Shown here piece after piece: positions 23,403-33,815 of a DNA stretch of 64,000 nucleotides. Below the pieces are notes generated by a model, which was given only the letters and a program-made list of their open reading frames with translations, made no database searches and had not been told where the DNA came from. The stretch's first letter is position 1, and each line of letters opens with the position of its first letter. Origin of the DNA: Thalassotalea hakodatensis (lineage in GTDB: Bacteria > Pseudomonadota > Gammaproteobacteria > Enterobacterales > Alteromonadaceae); contig NZ_AP027365.1 of the NCBI RefSeq assembly GCF_030295995.1, positions 4,186,066 through 4,250,065 on the forward strand. Reading direction: 5' to 3'. A program made the translations under genes and the position numbers.

Positions 23403-24087
23403 CACTTCCACCTTGCAACCCTTCAACAAGGCCATCGTTAATCATTGCACCTTGTTTTAACGTTAACGTGCGATATTTTAATCGTGCAATAAGGCCAAGA
23501 TCATGAGTGGCAATTAGCACAGCAACGCCTAAATCATTAAACTCTTCAAATAATTTAATGATTTCTAATGAGAGTTTGGGGTCTAAATTTCCGGTGGGTT
23601 CATCCGCTAATAAAATTGGCGGCTTATTCACAATAGCCCGAGCAATGCCGACACGCTGTTGCTCCCCTCCCGACAACATATGAGGATAACAACGTATTTT
23701 ACTGGTTAATTGAACTTTCTCTAGCGCAGCTTCAACACGTTTTTTTGTTTCTTTATGACCAAAACCTTCAATAACTAAAGGTAAAGCGACATTATCAAAG
23801 ACAGTGCGATCCATCAGTAAATTGTGATTTTGAAAAATCATGCCTATACCACGGCGCACAAAGGGTACTTGTGAATACGATACAGAGGAAAGATTAACCC
23901 CATTGATATGAACACTGCCGCTTGTAGGTGTTTCCATTAACGACATCAGCTTTAACAAAGTACTTTTTCCGGCACCTGAATGGCCAGTTAGAAATGCCAT
24001 TTCTCCAGCGGCTAAGCTAAAATTAACATTATTAAGTGCGACAAAACCGCCTGGGTAAGTTTTGTTAACCTGATTAAAGCGAATCAT
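23395..24087 (-). CDS. ftsE: Cell division ATP-binding protein FtsE
   Basis: A 230-residue ABC ATPase: Walker A GHSGAGKST (35-43), signature LSGGEQQRVGIARA, Walker B ILLADEPTGNLDP and switch histidine in ATHD. FtsE powers FtsX. The gene is 12 bp downstream of ftsY and overlaps ftsX, so the three form an operon. Confidence 0.97.
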   Translation of the reverse strand: MIRFNQVNKTYPGGFVALNNVNFSLAAGEMAFLTGHSGAGKSTLLKLMSLMETPTSGSVHINGVNLSSVSYSQVPFVRRGIGMIFQNHNLLMDRTVFDNVALPLVIEGFGHKETKKRVEAALEKVQLTSKIRCYPHMLSGGEQQRVGIARAIVNKPPILLADEPTGNLDPKLSLEIIKLFEEFNDLGVAVLIATHDLGLIARLKYRTLTLKQGAMINDGLVEGLQGGSDE

Positions 24088-24099
24088 AGTGGCTCTTAT

Positions 24100-25329
<1,230 letters not shown>

Positions 25330-25444
25330 TTCGTAACTTCTTTCTATTAAAAGCGAACAACAGGTGTTATTGCGTGTTAAACAAGGATAAAATTGCAGCT
25401 AGTTTAACACCTTAATTGCCGACAAAAAACAAAAGCTTGATCTG

Positions 25445-26038
25445 ATGCGACCGACTAAACAAAAAACAACGCCGAAGAAAAATTCTCTCGGCAGTATACG
25501 TATTATTGCGGGTAAACATCGTGGCAGAAAACTTCCCGTTATTAATGCAGATGGTTTAAGGCCAACAACCGACAGAGTTAAAGAAACGGTGTTTAATTGG
25601 TTAATGCCATACATGAATGACAGCAAGTGTTTAGATTGTTTTTCTGGGGCTGGCAGTCTAGGTTTTGAAGCAATATCTCGTGGAGCAACCCGAGTAGATA
25701 TGCTTGAATTAAACAAACATGCAGCTACGCAATTAACAAAAAACAAGGCGTTATTAGTTGCTGATAATTGTCATATTCATCATGTTGATTCGCTCAGCTT
25801 TCTTGCTCAACCAGTCACTGAAACGTTCGACATTATTTTTATTGATCCACCTTTTCGTCAGCAATTGCTACCAAAAGTCATTATGCTTTTGCAAAAAGGC
25901 TGGTTAGCCCCCGATGCACTTATCTATGTTGAACAAGAACTCGATAATACTACAATGACTATTCCTGAAGATTGGCAACTTGTGAAAGAAAAAATTGCAG
26001 GGCAAGTAAAGTATCAATTATTTCAGCAAATACCTTAA
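25445..26038 (+). CDS. rsmD: 16S rRNA (guanine966-N2)-methyltransferase RsmD
   Basis: A 197-residue Rossmann-fold methyltransferase with GSIRIIAGKHRGRKLPV, LRPTTDRVKETVFNWL, the SAM-binding LDCFSGAGSLGFEAISRGA and the catalytic DPPF in IFIDPPFRQ. RsmD methylates G966 of 16S rRNA. It is divergent from ftsY, the usual arrangement, with about 115 bp between them that contain a 9-bp inverted repeat. Confidence 0.95.
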   Translation: MRPTKQKTTPKKNSLGSIRIIAGKHRGRKLPVINADGLRPTTDRVKETVFNWLMPYMNDSKCLDCFSGAGSLGFEAISRGATRVDMLELNKHAATQLTKNKALLVADNCHIHHVDSLSFLAQPVTETFDIIFIDPPFRQQLLPKVIMLLQKGWLAPDALIYVEQELDNTTMTIPEDWQLVKEKIAGQVKYQLFQQIP

Positions 26039-26102
26039 CAGCTTTTGATCTTATTCTTTACTGAACACGTAATGTCACGCATGTTCATTAATGGAGTATA
26101 TG

Positions 26103-26627
26103 ATGTCTAGAATTGTAAGTGTTTTATTGGTTGTAATGTTGACTGCATGCTCAACAACTTACCCAAATAAAAATGTTACTGAGCAAACGTTTCCTTCGGT
26201 AACGGGCGAAAACTTATTAAAAGAAACGATTCAATTACCCCAAGCAATAAAACAAAAAGCCACTGTTTTACTGTTAGGTTATCAGCAAGACAGTCAGTTT
26301 GATATTGATCGCTGGTTGATCGGTTTAGATATGACCAATACTACAATTGATGTGATAGAAGTACCAACAATACAAGGTATGTTTCCTCGTATGTTTAGCA
26401 CTCAAATTAACAATGGTATGCGAAAAGGCATACCCAAAATTATGTGGGCTGGAGTTATTACCGTTTACCGTGATGGCGATAAACTGCAACAGTTTACCGG
26501 TAACACGAACCCGAACAATGCCAGGGTGATGCTTTTAGACAAAACAGGTGTTATCCGGTATTTTTACGATCAAGGGTTTTCTGTAGATGCGTTAAATGCT
26601 TTGCGAAAATCGGTAAAGAGCCACTAA
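26103..26627 (+). CDS. Lipoprotein with thioredoxin-like fold, function unknown
   Basis: About 174 residues. The N-terminus MSRIVSVLLVVMLTACSTT has a lipobox (LTAC), so it is probably a lipoprotein. The body (ATVLLLGYQQDSQFDIDRWL, GVITVYRDGDKL, MLLDKTGVIRYFYDQGF) resembles the redoxin/ATP10-like fold but has no CxxC. The ATG at 26103 is chosen because GGAG lies 6 bases upstream; ATG at 26100 and 26091 are alternatives. It sits 52 bp after rsmD and overlaps the next convergent gene by 4 bp at the stop codons. Confidence 0.6.
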   Translation: MSRIVSVLLVVMLTACSTTYPNKNVTEQTFPSVTGENLLKETIQLPQAIKQKATVLLLGYQQDSQFDIDRWLIGLDMTNTTIDVIEVPTIQGMFPRMFSTQINNGMRKGIPKIMWAGVITVYRDGDKLQQFTGNTNPNNARVMLLDKTGVIRYFYDQGFSVDALNALRKSVKSH

Positions 26628-27211
26628 GCGATTTCCATTCCTAAATTAGATAACCCTTGACCAAGCGCCATGTCTTTTATCGCTTTAATTGTTTGTATGT
26701 TTTCTGGCGATTGTTGCAATAAATCAAACATGGCATTTTGCATTTCTTGTTCCCATTTCATAAGCGGGTCTTGATTAATTAACAGTGGATCTACATCTTC
26801 TATTTCGCTATTTTCTTCTAAGATAAGCAGTTCAACATAGGCAGATACACTGTTATGCGAAAGACGCGATATCTGATTAATTAGCTCAATATCATTATCT
26901 TGAATATATTGCAGTAAAGCATTTAGCGCCATACAAGCATCTAATGCGGGAAATACACCAAAAAAACTAAACTGCTCAGGATCAGGTATCTCCGCTTCTA
27001 ACTTTTCGAGTTGCACCTCACAGTTAATATTTACTTTTTGCTTTTTATCGAGCCGTTGCCAAACCAAATTTAGTTGATTACGTAAGATTCTATAATCACC
27101 AACATCTGTCGCTTCACTAAACATTTTATAGTTAGGCAGCATACGCTCAAGTAATGCTGCGCTAAACGTTATTTGTTGCCATACAGATAGTTTATTTATC
27201 GGAAGTCGCAT
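26624..27211 (-). CDS. YjaG/DUF416 family protein
   Basis: A 195-residue protein resembling DUF416 (YjaG): MRLPINKLSVWQQITFSAALLERMLPNYKMF and FGVFPALDACMALNALL. It is predicted soluble and helical. The family is widespread in gammaproteobacteria but its function is not known to me. It stands alone between the lipoprotein and the coiled-coil gene. Confidence 0.75.
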   Translation of the reverse strand: MRLPINKLSVWQQITFSAALLERMLPNYKMFSEATDVGDYRILRNQLNLVWQRLDKKQKVNINCEVQLEKLEAEIPDPEQFSFFGVFPALDACMALNALLQYIQDNDIELINQISRLSHNSVSAYVELLILEENSEIEDVDPLLINQDPLMKWEQEMQNAMFDLLQQSPENIQTIKAIKDMALGQGLSNLGMEIA

Positions 27212-27272
27212 TTAAAACAAGTCACTTTTAATTATCATTATGCAAAGTATACTGGTTACGAAAAGATGTTCC

Positions 27273-28337
27273 TTATTTTTTTGCTAATTCTTTTTGTGCA
27301 TATTCAAATCGTAACCGGTACTCGGTTACTTGTTGTTCAAAGTCATTAATTGTTTCTGTTAACGTTGCTGTTAATGCTTGATTTTCATCTCGCAGAGACT
27401 TAATCGTTTCGCGCGCTTTAGCGTATTCGCTTTCCTGTTGGTATTTTTTAGCTTGTTGGCCATCAAATTTTTGCTGACATTCAACAAGAGACTGTTTCAA
27501 TTGTTCAGTATTTTCTTGCGAATCAATTAACTGTGTTTCAATGGCTTTAATATCTGATATTAGTTGTTGCGATCGAGCTTCCGCTTTGAGTACCTGTTCG
27601 CGTAATTGCTGGTTTTCTTTTTTTTGTGTCGATATAAATACTTGCTGTTCGGTAGTTTCTTCGGATAATACCTGATATTTTTTTTCTAACGTTCGTAATT
27701 GATTAGTTTGCTGTTTGTTTTGTTGTTTAAAGGCTGTTAATTCTTGCTCAAAAGCGCGTTCTTTTTCAAGATAACGCATTTGATGCTTTTCTCGTTCACG
27801 ATGAATCTGATCAATTTTTTGTTGCTGACTTTCCTGCACTTGCTCTGCATCCGCTTGGTAGTGCTCAAAGTCAGCAGTGACTTCATTTAATTGGCTATTC
27901 AACTGAGTAATTTGTTGGTTTTGTACATCTAAGGTAGCAGTTTTAGCTTGCGCTGTTTTTTGGAGGTTAGCCGTTATTGATTGCTGTTCTTCAAGTTGAC
28001 GATTTAGCATCTGGCATTGCTGCTCTAACGCTAAACTATGTTCATCATTTTCAGCAGAAGTAATTTGATGTTCTAATATATTAAGCTGTTGTTGGTGCTG
28101 TTGCTTTAATTGGGTAATTCGCTGTTGTGCTTGTTCGTTATGTTCACTTACTTGTGCAAGTTTATTTTCAAGCTCAGTGACATACGGTAAAGAAGATAGT
28201 TGCTCAGCAGTTAATGAATCAACCTGCGATTGCGAAGTAATAACCGACACTCGCTGCTTTATTTGCTTCGAAATATCATTTGCAAGCGTTTGGATTTGTT
28301 GATCTACTTCGCTCGATTTATCAAGTTTTTCTTCCAT
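27273..28337 (-). CDS. Long coiled-coil protein, function unknown
   Basis: About 354 residues, nearly all heptad-rich helix with very high Gln/Glu content (LTAEQLSSLPYVTELENKL, then continuous coiled coil to LRFEYAQKELAKK). No signal peptide or membrane segment is seen. The ATG at 28337 is preferred because AGGA lies just upstream; 28358 is the longer alternative. It may be structural or a scaffold, but low-complexity coiled coils give little basis for a family. The sapC-like gene upstream ends in a terminator, so this gene needs its own promoter. Confidence 0.65.
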   Translation of the reverse strand: MEEKLDKSSEVDQQIQTLANDISKQIKQRVSVITSQSQVDSLTAEQLSSLPYVTELENKLAQVSEHNEQAQQRITQLKQQHQQQLNILEHQITSAENDEHSLALEQQCQMLNRQLEEQQSITANLQKTAQAKTATLDVQNQQITQLNSQLNEVTADFEHYQADAEQVQESQQQKIDQIHREREKHQMRYLEKERAFEQELTAFKQQNKQQTNQLRTLEKKYQVLSEETTEQQVFISTQKKENQQLREQVLKAEARSQQLISDIKAIETQLIDSQENTEQLKQSLVECQQKFDGQQAKKYQQESEYAKARETIKSLRDENQALTATLTETINDFEQQVTEYRLRFEYAQKELAKK

Positions 28338-28390
28338 GCACATTCCTAGTGTTCTCACGCCACTTTAAAATTAGCACAGCAGTTAGCAAT

Positions 28391-28416
28391 AAAAAAGGGA
28401 GCAAATGCTCCCTTAT
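28391..28416 (-). terminator. Terminator of the sapC-like gene
   Basis: The stem AAGGGAGC/GCTCCCTT (28395-28414) is followed by six T on the minus strand. Confidence 0.88.
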
Positions 28417-28448
28417 ACGATTGGTATCAGTCAAGATAAATAAGAGAG

Positions 28449-29210
28449 TTACTTTTCTTCAGCTTTCTTTACGTTGTACTGAATATTCGCAACTTTCTGC
28501 GCATTTCCGCTTGCGTTACGTAATTGTGCTAAACGATTTACCTGTCCAGAAGAAGCTAGCATTGAGTGGATCGGCATGAAAATACCTGTTTTGTATAACT
28601 CAAGAATCTTTTCATCTGATAAGCCTTGTAGTTTCTCTTCGTTAATGCCGTATAAACCAACAAGCTTTTTGTTTTGGCCGTCAGAGAATGATACGTTTAA
28701 CTCAAGCTCTTGAAGTAAATCATTTTCTGTTAGCACTTTTAAAAAGTTTTGGCTCGTCATTTCGTTTTCGTATAAACGACCTAACTGATCATGAATGTTT
28801 TTGAAAAAGTCAGTTTCTTCGCCTTTGTCATCAAACAAAGCATTGTCTTTATCTTCGCCAACAAACGGGCTGTCTAAATCGACACACGCTGTTAATGTAT
28901 TTTCTTTTTCAGGATCTAAACCTAAAGAAAAAGGCACTAATGAAATTGCTTGAGGAATATAAATTGCCTGCCACTTTTCACCTTCAAGGTATAAATTTTC
29001 ACCTGACTCTAGACCTAACATTACCACACTGCGATATTGACCTGACTCTGGATCTTTAATGAATACGATAGGGTAACTTGTTGAAGCTTGTGCAAACTCA
29101 CGAACATTAATTGGGGCGATATGTTGATCAGCAAATTGTCTTAAGTCACGTTGAGTAGCAACTTTTACATTTTGATGTTGCTCTTTTTTTACTGCTACGA
29201 TATTTGTCAT
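28449..29210 (-). CDS. SapC family protein
   Basis: A 253-residue protein with the SapC-like pattern: ASTSYPIVFIKDPESGQYRSVVMLGLESGENLYL and WQAIYIPQAISLVPFSLGLD near the N-terminal half, ending NRLAQLRNAS. SapC was first described with S-layer proteins in Campylobacter; in marine gammaproteobacteria related proteins often accompany TonB receptors and tryptophan halogenases, but no such genes are adjacent here. It has no signal peptide. The role is undetermined. Confidence 0.8.
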   Translation of the reverse strand: MTNIVAVKKEQHQNVKVATQRDLRQFADQHIAPINVREFAQASTSYPIVFIKDPESGQYRSVVMLGLESGENLYLEGEKWQAIYIPQAISLVPFSLGLDPEKENTLTACVDLDSPFVGEDKDNALFDDKGEETDFFKNIHDQLGRLYENEMTSQNFLKVLTENDLLQELELNVSFSDGQNKKLVGLYGINEEKLQGLSDEKILELYKTGIFMPIHSMLASSGQVNRLAQLRNASGNAQKVANIQYNVKKAEEK

Positions 29211-29409
29211 GTTTATTCCACTCTAAGCTTTGATTCACTGCGGTTAATTATTTATAGATAAGTCGCAGAATTTCTAATAGTGAAGTAGTTATATAGACAC
29301 CTTTCTTGGCTTTCAATGGCTAAACCGGAAAAATATAGTATTATTAACAGTAATATCGTCAATATTTGAATGTTTTTTCTATTTATTTCTCTATAACTTG
29401 TTAAGAATA

Positions 29410-29769
29410 ATGAACTTTATTTCCTTTTCAGTACAAAGTAATTTACCCACTAAAAAAAATTATCTTTTTTTAAGCCTTTTGCTATGTCTTGCGTTATTTT
29501 CGATAACGGCATCAGCAAAGTCGAATATCAAGCCCATTTTCGGTTATAGCTTAAAAGGCTTTCCAAGAATGCAGATAAAGAATGAATCTAATCAAGAGCT
29601 AGCATGTTGGGTGGCAATAGATGGGTTTAAAAAGAAATTTCGCTTGCCGCAATTCACCACCTCTCAATGGATAACGGTTTACGACAAGCGTTATAATTAT
29701 CAAAATTTTAGTACTTGGTGCGATAATATTAAACATCACCCTGAATATCGTAAATACAACCGCGGTTAA
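29410..29769 (+). CDS. Small secreted protein, unknown
   Basis: About 119 residues with a long N-region and a hydrophobic signal segment (YLFLSLLLCLALFSITASA), cleavage likely after ASA. The mature part is about 80 residues with two Cys (ACWVAID and STWCDNI) that could form a disulfide. The ATG at 29410 is taken; a TTG at 29398 is possible. I do not recognise the family. It is monocistronic, convergent with the XRE gene. Confidence 0.55.
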   Translation: MNFISFSVQSNLPTKKNYLFLSLLLCLALFSITASAKSNIKPIFGYSLKGFPRMQIKNESNQELACWVAIDGFKKKFRLPQFTTSQWITVYDKRYNYQNFSTWCDNIKHHPEYRKYNRG

Positions 29770-29781
29770 TACATTACTTAA

Positions 29782-29844
29782 CCAGAGTTCAGGGTAACAA
29801 CTTACTTTCTAGTAGTTGTTTGCCTTATTACTGCGTTAAATTTA
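29782..29844. repeat. Degenerate fragment of the 33.6-kb MITE family
   Basis: This stretch (CCAGAGTTCAGGGTAACAAC, CTTACTTTCTAG, CTTATTACTGCGTTAAATTT) aligns end to end with the right end of the element at 33618-33811 (CCTGATCTCGGGATAACAAC, CTTGCTTTCTAG, CTTATTATTGCGTTAAATTT) with scattered mismatches and one indel. It covers the last codons and stop of the XRE gene. Confidence 0.6.
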
Positions 29845-30536
29845 AAAACGTAAAACATATACAAACCGCCAAAAGATAAACTCGCCATTCCTATCACCAG
29901 AAAAATGCTTGGCCATGGACTTCGTCGCTCACGTTCAGACATTAAAGAAAAATAGCGCCTATCTTCTCCGTAAGCCTGTACGAAACCCTCACCTCTATAA
30001 CGATCTGACATCACTAGTAGTTCACTAATACGACTCTTATTTTTTGCGATGCGTTCTATTCTATGTTCGCGCGTTTCATTAATAGAATGTAGAGAACCAG
30101 GAGTATAATGGCTGTTAAGCTCATTCGGCTTAATTAGCCCCATCGATTTATATTGAAACACCGTTTGAGAGAATATACCTGAAGAGTTTGAAAGAAATGT
30201 AAACGCTAAGCCTAGTACAATTGCAAAGGCAGCTTTAATGTAGCCAGTGCGCATTTTATGTCGCGCCTTTTCATGTCTACGACCAAGTTCCTCGGCTATC
30301 TCAGGTAAATGACTTAATTGAGATTGCACATAATCATTATCGAGTGAAGCGATTAAAGCCATCACGTCTGTTTCGAACGCCGAAGCTATTTTATGCAATA
30401 TCTCAAATGAAGGTGAACCCTTATCATTTTCTAACTTTGAAAGGTATGACTGCTCAATACCTGCTCTATCAGCCAGTTCTGGTTGCGTTAAGTTTGCTTG
30501 TTGTCGAAGTTGTCTTATTTTCTCACCTAATTTCAT
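29802..30536 (-). CDS. XRE-family regulator with membrane anchor
   Basis: The 244-residue protein has an N-terminal helix-turn-helix (KIRQLRQQANLTQPELADRAGIEQSYLSKLENDKGSPSFEILHKIA, residues 5-50) and two transmembrane helices (about 98-118 and 212-232) flanking a periplasmic loop of roughly 90 residues. It may transduce an envelope signal to DNA, like other membrane-tethered XRE proteins. Target genes are unknown. The last dozen or so codons (NAVIRQTTTRK) fall inside a degenerate MITE fragment, so the C-terminus may be insertion-derived. Confidence 0.8.
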   Translation of the reverse strand: MKLGEKIRQLRQQANLTQPELADRAGIEQSYLSKLENDKGSPSFEILHKIASAFETDVMALIASLDNDYVQSQLSHLPEIAEELGRRHEKARHKMRTGYIKAAFAIVLGLAFTFLSNSSGIFSQTVFQYKSMGLIKPNELNSHYTPGSLHSINETREHRIERIAKNKSRISELLVMSDRYRGEGFVQAYGEDRRYFSLMSERERRSPWPSIFLVIGMASLSFGGLYMFYVFKFNAVIRQTTTRK

Positions 30537-30686
30537 CTTAATTCCTTTACGCTATAAACTCTTATTATTAACGTTAAGTGTTGATCATTAATAACTAACA
30601 CTCGCGCTACTCAAGCAAGATTTTTTAGTATCATATCAGGAATAAAAAGATGAATATTGAGGCATAATGAAGAATATTAGCGGAGA

Positions 30687-30722
30687 TAAAAAAATCGACG
30701 CCTTTAACAGCGTCGATTTTTA
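30687..30722 (-). terminator. pgi terminator
   Basis: The stem ATCGACGC/GCGTCGAT with an 8-base loop is flanked by A-runs and T-runs (30688-30721). It lies just past the pgi stop on the minus strand. Confidence 0.9.
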
Positions 30723-30740
30723 AAATTTATTACAGTAAGG

Positions 30741-32375
30741 TTAACTATTTCTTTCACGGAAAAGTTGTATTAACGCATTCGTTGAACCATCCATCGTTAA
30801 AGGCTCATCATGATCAGAAAGCTTTGAAAGCACTTGGTTTCCAAGAGCTTTTCCAAGCTCTACACCCCATTGGTCAAATGAATTAATTTGCCAAATAACC
30901 CCTTGAACAAAAACTTTATGTTCATAAAGTGCTATTAAGCTACCTAACGTTTTTGGATCTAGCTTATCAAAAAGTAAGGTATTACTCGGTTTGTTACCTT
31001 TCATCACCTTATGACTGGCAAGGTTTTGGATTTCATCAGTGCTACATTTAGCTTTTTTCATCGCCGCGGTCACTTGAGCTTCTGATTGCCCTTCCATTAG
31101 CGCCTGTGCTTGCCCAAAACAATTTGATGCCAGCATGTCATGATGATTTTCCACATCGTGATGCGGATATAATGGCAACATGAAATCTACCGGAATAGGT
31201 GTCTTACTTTGGTGGATAAGTTGATGAAATGAATGCTGGCCGTTAGTGCCTTCACTGCCCCAAATAATAGGGCCGGTATCATAGTCTAGTTCTTGGTTAT
31301 TGATTGAAACAGATTTACCGTTACTCTCCATATCAAGTTGCTGTACGTAAGCAGGTAAACCACGTAAGTAATGGTAATATGGTAATAATACTTGAGATTG
31401 TGCACCATGGAAATTACGATACCAAATACCGAGCAAGCCCATAATTACCGGAAGGTTTTCTTCTAATGGCGCAGTTGTGAAATGCTGATCCATTTCAAAA
31501 GCACCCTGTAAAAATTCTCGATAGTTTTCATACCCTATAGCTAAAGCTAACGGTAAACCAATAGCCGACCACACCGAATAACGACCACCAACCCAATCCC
31601 ACATCGGAAAAATGTTGTCAGAGTCAATGCCAAAATTTTCAGCCGCTTCTATATTTGTAGAAACACAAGCAAAGTTATATTGCACATCAGATTGTGTGGC
31701 TGTAGATAAAAACCAGTCTTTTGCAGATTCAGTATTTCTTAATGTTTCTTGAGTGGTTAATGTTTTAGAAGAAGTAATCACCATGGTTGTTTCAGGATCA
31801 AGCTTTGCTAATACATCTTGTAAGTGGCAACCGTCCACATTTGCGACAAAGTGTACGTTTATGTGCTTTTGACGATAAGGCTTAAGTGCTTCCGACATTA
31901 TCTTAGGGCCTAAAAAAGAACCACCAATACCAATACTAACAATATCGGTGAACGCCTTACCTGAATAACCCTTTTTGCTACCACTGGATACAGCATCAAC
32001 AAACGTTTTAACTTTTTCTAATGCTGCATGCACTTGTGGCATGACATCTTGATTATCAACGGTAACACTTTTCCCTGAAAAATTTCTTAACGCTGTATGT
32101 AGTACGGCTCTGTTTTCCGTTAAGTTAATTGGTTCACCTGAAAACATTCTTTTGCGATAATCTTCTAATTCAGCATTTTTCGCTAAGTCAATCAGCAAAC
32201 CCATCGTTTGTTCAGTGATTTGATTTTTTGAATAATCTAGCGTTAGTCCAGCAGCTGTCGCAGAAAACTTTGTGAACCTTTTATCGTCAGCTATAAACAA
32301 ATCACGCATATGTGTTGATTTAATTTCTTGAAAATGCGATTTAAGCGCTTGCCATTGTGGTGAACTTGTTAACAT
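30741..32375 (-). CDS. pgi: Glucose-6-phosphate isomerase
   Basis: A 544-residue Pgi with the family signatures GIGGSFLGPKIMSEAL, VTSSKTLTTQETL, WDWVGGRYSVWSAIGLPLAL, the catalytic Glu region ESNGKSV, SEGTNGQHSFHQLIHQ and the C-terminal Lys in QGVIWQINSFDQWGVELGK. It interconverts glucose-6-phosphate and fructose-6-phosphate in the cytoplasm. It is monocistronic, with AGGAG upstream of the start and a terminator downstream. Confidence 0.98.
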   Translation of the reverse strand: MLTSSPQWQALKSHFQEIKSTHMRDLFIADDKRFTKFSATAAGLTLDYSKNQITEQTMGLLIDLAKNAELEDYRKRMFSGEPINLTENRAVLHTALRNFSGKSVTVDNQDVMPQVHAALEKVKTFVDAVSSGSKKGYSGKAFTDIVSIGIGGSFLGPKIMSEALKPYRQKHINVHFVANVDGCHLQDVLAKLDPETTMVITSSKTLTTQETLRNTESAKDWFLSTATQSDVQYNFACVSTNIEAAENFGIDSDNIFPMWDWVGGRYSVWSAIGLPLALAIGYENYREFLQGAFEMDQHFTTAPLEENLPVIMGLLGIWYRNFHGAQSQVLLPYYHYLRGLPAYVQQLDMESNGKSVSINNQELDYDTGPIIWGSEGTNGQHSFHQLIHQSKTPIPVDFMLPLYPHHDVENHHDMLASNCFGQAQALMEGQSEAQVTAAMKKAKCSTDEIQNLASHKVMKGNKPSNTLLFDKLDPKTLGSLIALYEHKVFVQGVIWQINSFDQWGVELGKALGNQVLSKLSDHDEPLTMDGSTNALIQLFRERNS

Positions 32376-32743
32376 AACTAACTCCTATATGATCCTCTTC
32401 CAGCTCAAGTTTAAGCAAATATACATATCTGACGGTGGTTATTTACTCAGCATGATCTAAACATGAAAAAAAACACCATTTAACTGGTGAATTAACGCGA
32501 TTATAACACCATGAAGCGGATACAAGCTAGAAAACAAGATAATTTTGTAGTTTTTTTACATCATTTTTGAATATTTATCCGCTTTACTGATTTATTTTAA
32601 AAACGAATTAAAACCCACAGTAATAATGTTGATAGCAAAAAAGTTCTTTCTATCGATAGGGCAATTAACAAAATGTATTTTGATGATTGAAGATCATGAA
32701 CTTACTATAGCTAGCTTAATAATTCACTCATTTAAAGCGCTAA
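32376..32743. other. Intergenic region upstream of pgi
   Basis: About 370 bp without a supported gene. It should hold the pgi promoter. A small hairpin CACCA/TGGTG (32474-32489), followed on the minus strand by eight T, could terminate transcription from the solute-binding gene upstream. I see no other structured signal. Confidence 0.5.
32465..32490 (-). terminator. Weak terminator between the solute-binding gene and pgi
   Basis: A 5-bp stem CACCA/TGGTG with a 6-base loop is followed on the minus strand by eight T. The stem is short, so efficiency is doubtful. Confidence 0.5.
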
Positions 32744-33538
32744 CTAAAAACTTAAAATATCCTCCTCAATTGAATACATGTTAGGGTACAAATGCGCTAG
32801 TTTTGCATACCAGCGCTCGCTAATTTCACGTAATTTTCCACTCTGCTTTAAGTGATAAAATGCTTGGGTAACGTTTGCTGCTACTTCAGGTGAAGTACGT
32901 TTAGACATGAGCAAGTACACATCAGATTGATGAACAGTAAAAATAGATTTAAATTCGTTTTCTATGTTAAGTTGACGGCAAATATAACTGAGTCCTTGCT
33001 GTTCATAGATAATAATTGGCAACCTTTTCTTAGCAAGCAGACGAACATTTTGAGCTGGGTAAGTTACTGAATACAAGTTATTAAAGCCACGATTAATTAA
33101 CCACTCTTCACGTACATCACCGCGAACAACACCAATGTTACTTATTTGCTTTAAATCCTGAAGCGAATTTATTTCAAGGGTATTATCAATAGTCGTAAAA
33201 GCCTGCCACTTCTTGGTTAACACTTTACCTATCCAGTGAAAGCTATGCTCTCTAAACGCAGTGCGTGAAAAGCTAAACAATAAAATATTCTCATTGTTTT
33301 TGGCTATATTTAAAACACGAGCTTCTGGCGATATTTGTATATTGGTAGATATATTCAACTCATCTAGCAATGCTTTAACTATATCAACAACATAACCTTC
33401 AGCTTGACCATTATCGGCAAGATAACTTGCAGGGGGCTCATCTACTCCTATAACACGCATTGATTCACTTTGACCATATGCATTGCCAATAAAGAGATAT
33501 ACACTAAGAAAAAAATAGATTAATCGTTCCATCGACAT
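32744..33538 (-). CDS. Periplasmic solute-binding protein (SBP_bac_3 type), orphan
   Basis: A 264-residue protein with a signal peptide (cleavage near AYG-Q, about residue 22) and a type-II periplasmic binding fold: RVIGVDEPPASYLADNGQAEGYVVDIVKALL, IGVVRGDVREEWL and FYHLKQSGKLREISERWY. Such proteins bind amino acids or act as sensor-like proteins. No permease or ATPase gene adjoins it, so it may be an orphan sensor or share a transporter. The promoter side is bounded by the MITE at 33618. Confidence 0.8.
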   Translation of the reverse strand: MSMERLIYFFLSVYLFIGNAYGQSESMRVIGVDEPPASYLADNGQAEGYVVDIVKALLDELNISTNIQISPEARVLNIAKNNENILLFSFSRTAFREHSFHWIGKVLTKKWQAFTTIDNTLEINSLQDLKQISNIGVVRGDVREEWLINRGFNNLYSVTYPAQNVRLLAKKRLPIIIYEQQGLSYICRQLNIENEFKSIFTVHQSDVYLLMSKRTSPEVAANVTQAFYHLKQSGKLREISERWYAKLAHLYPNMYSIEEDILSF

Positions 33539-33617
33539 TCAACATTAACACTAACTTTAGTTAACTGTAGCAAATTTTGAATGTTCTGCTGTATTAAATA
33601 GAACAATTGTTATTTAA

Positions 33618-33811
33618 CCTGAGCTCGGGATAAGAAGTTAGCTAATCAACTGAAACGATAAGCTTTTTATTTATCACACTGTTGCTAGTACGGAGTTTTT
33701 TCTTAGTGCAAGGCAAATTTGTGCGTCAATAACATGTCTATTGCAAATAAATTTAACGCAATAATAAGGAAAAACAATTGCTAGAAAGCAAGTTGTTATC
33801 CCGAGATCAGG
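33618..33811. mobile_element. 194-bp MITE-like element with 8-bp target duplication
   Basis: The left end CCTGAGCTCGGGATAAGAAG (33618 on) and the right end on the minus strand CCTGATCTCGGGATAACAAC (33811 back) match at 18 of 20 positions, and the similarity continues two more bases. The direct repeat TTATTTAA flanks both ends (33610-33617 and 33812-33819). No coding sequence is inside. The right target copy overlaps the stop codon of the CheW gene. A related degenerate piece lies at 29782-29844. Confidence 0.75.
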
Positions 33812-33815
33812 TTAT

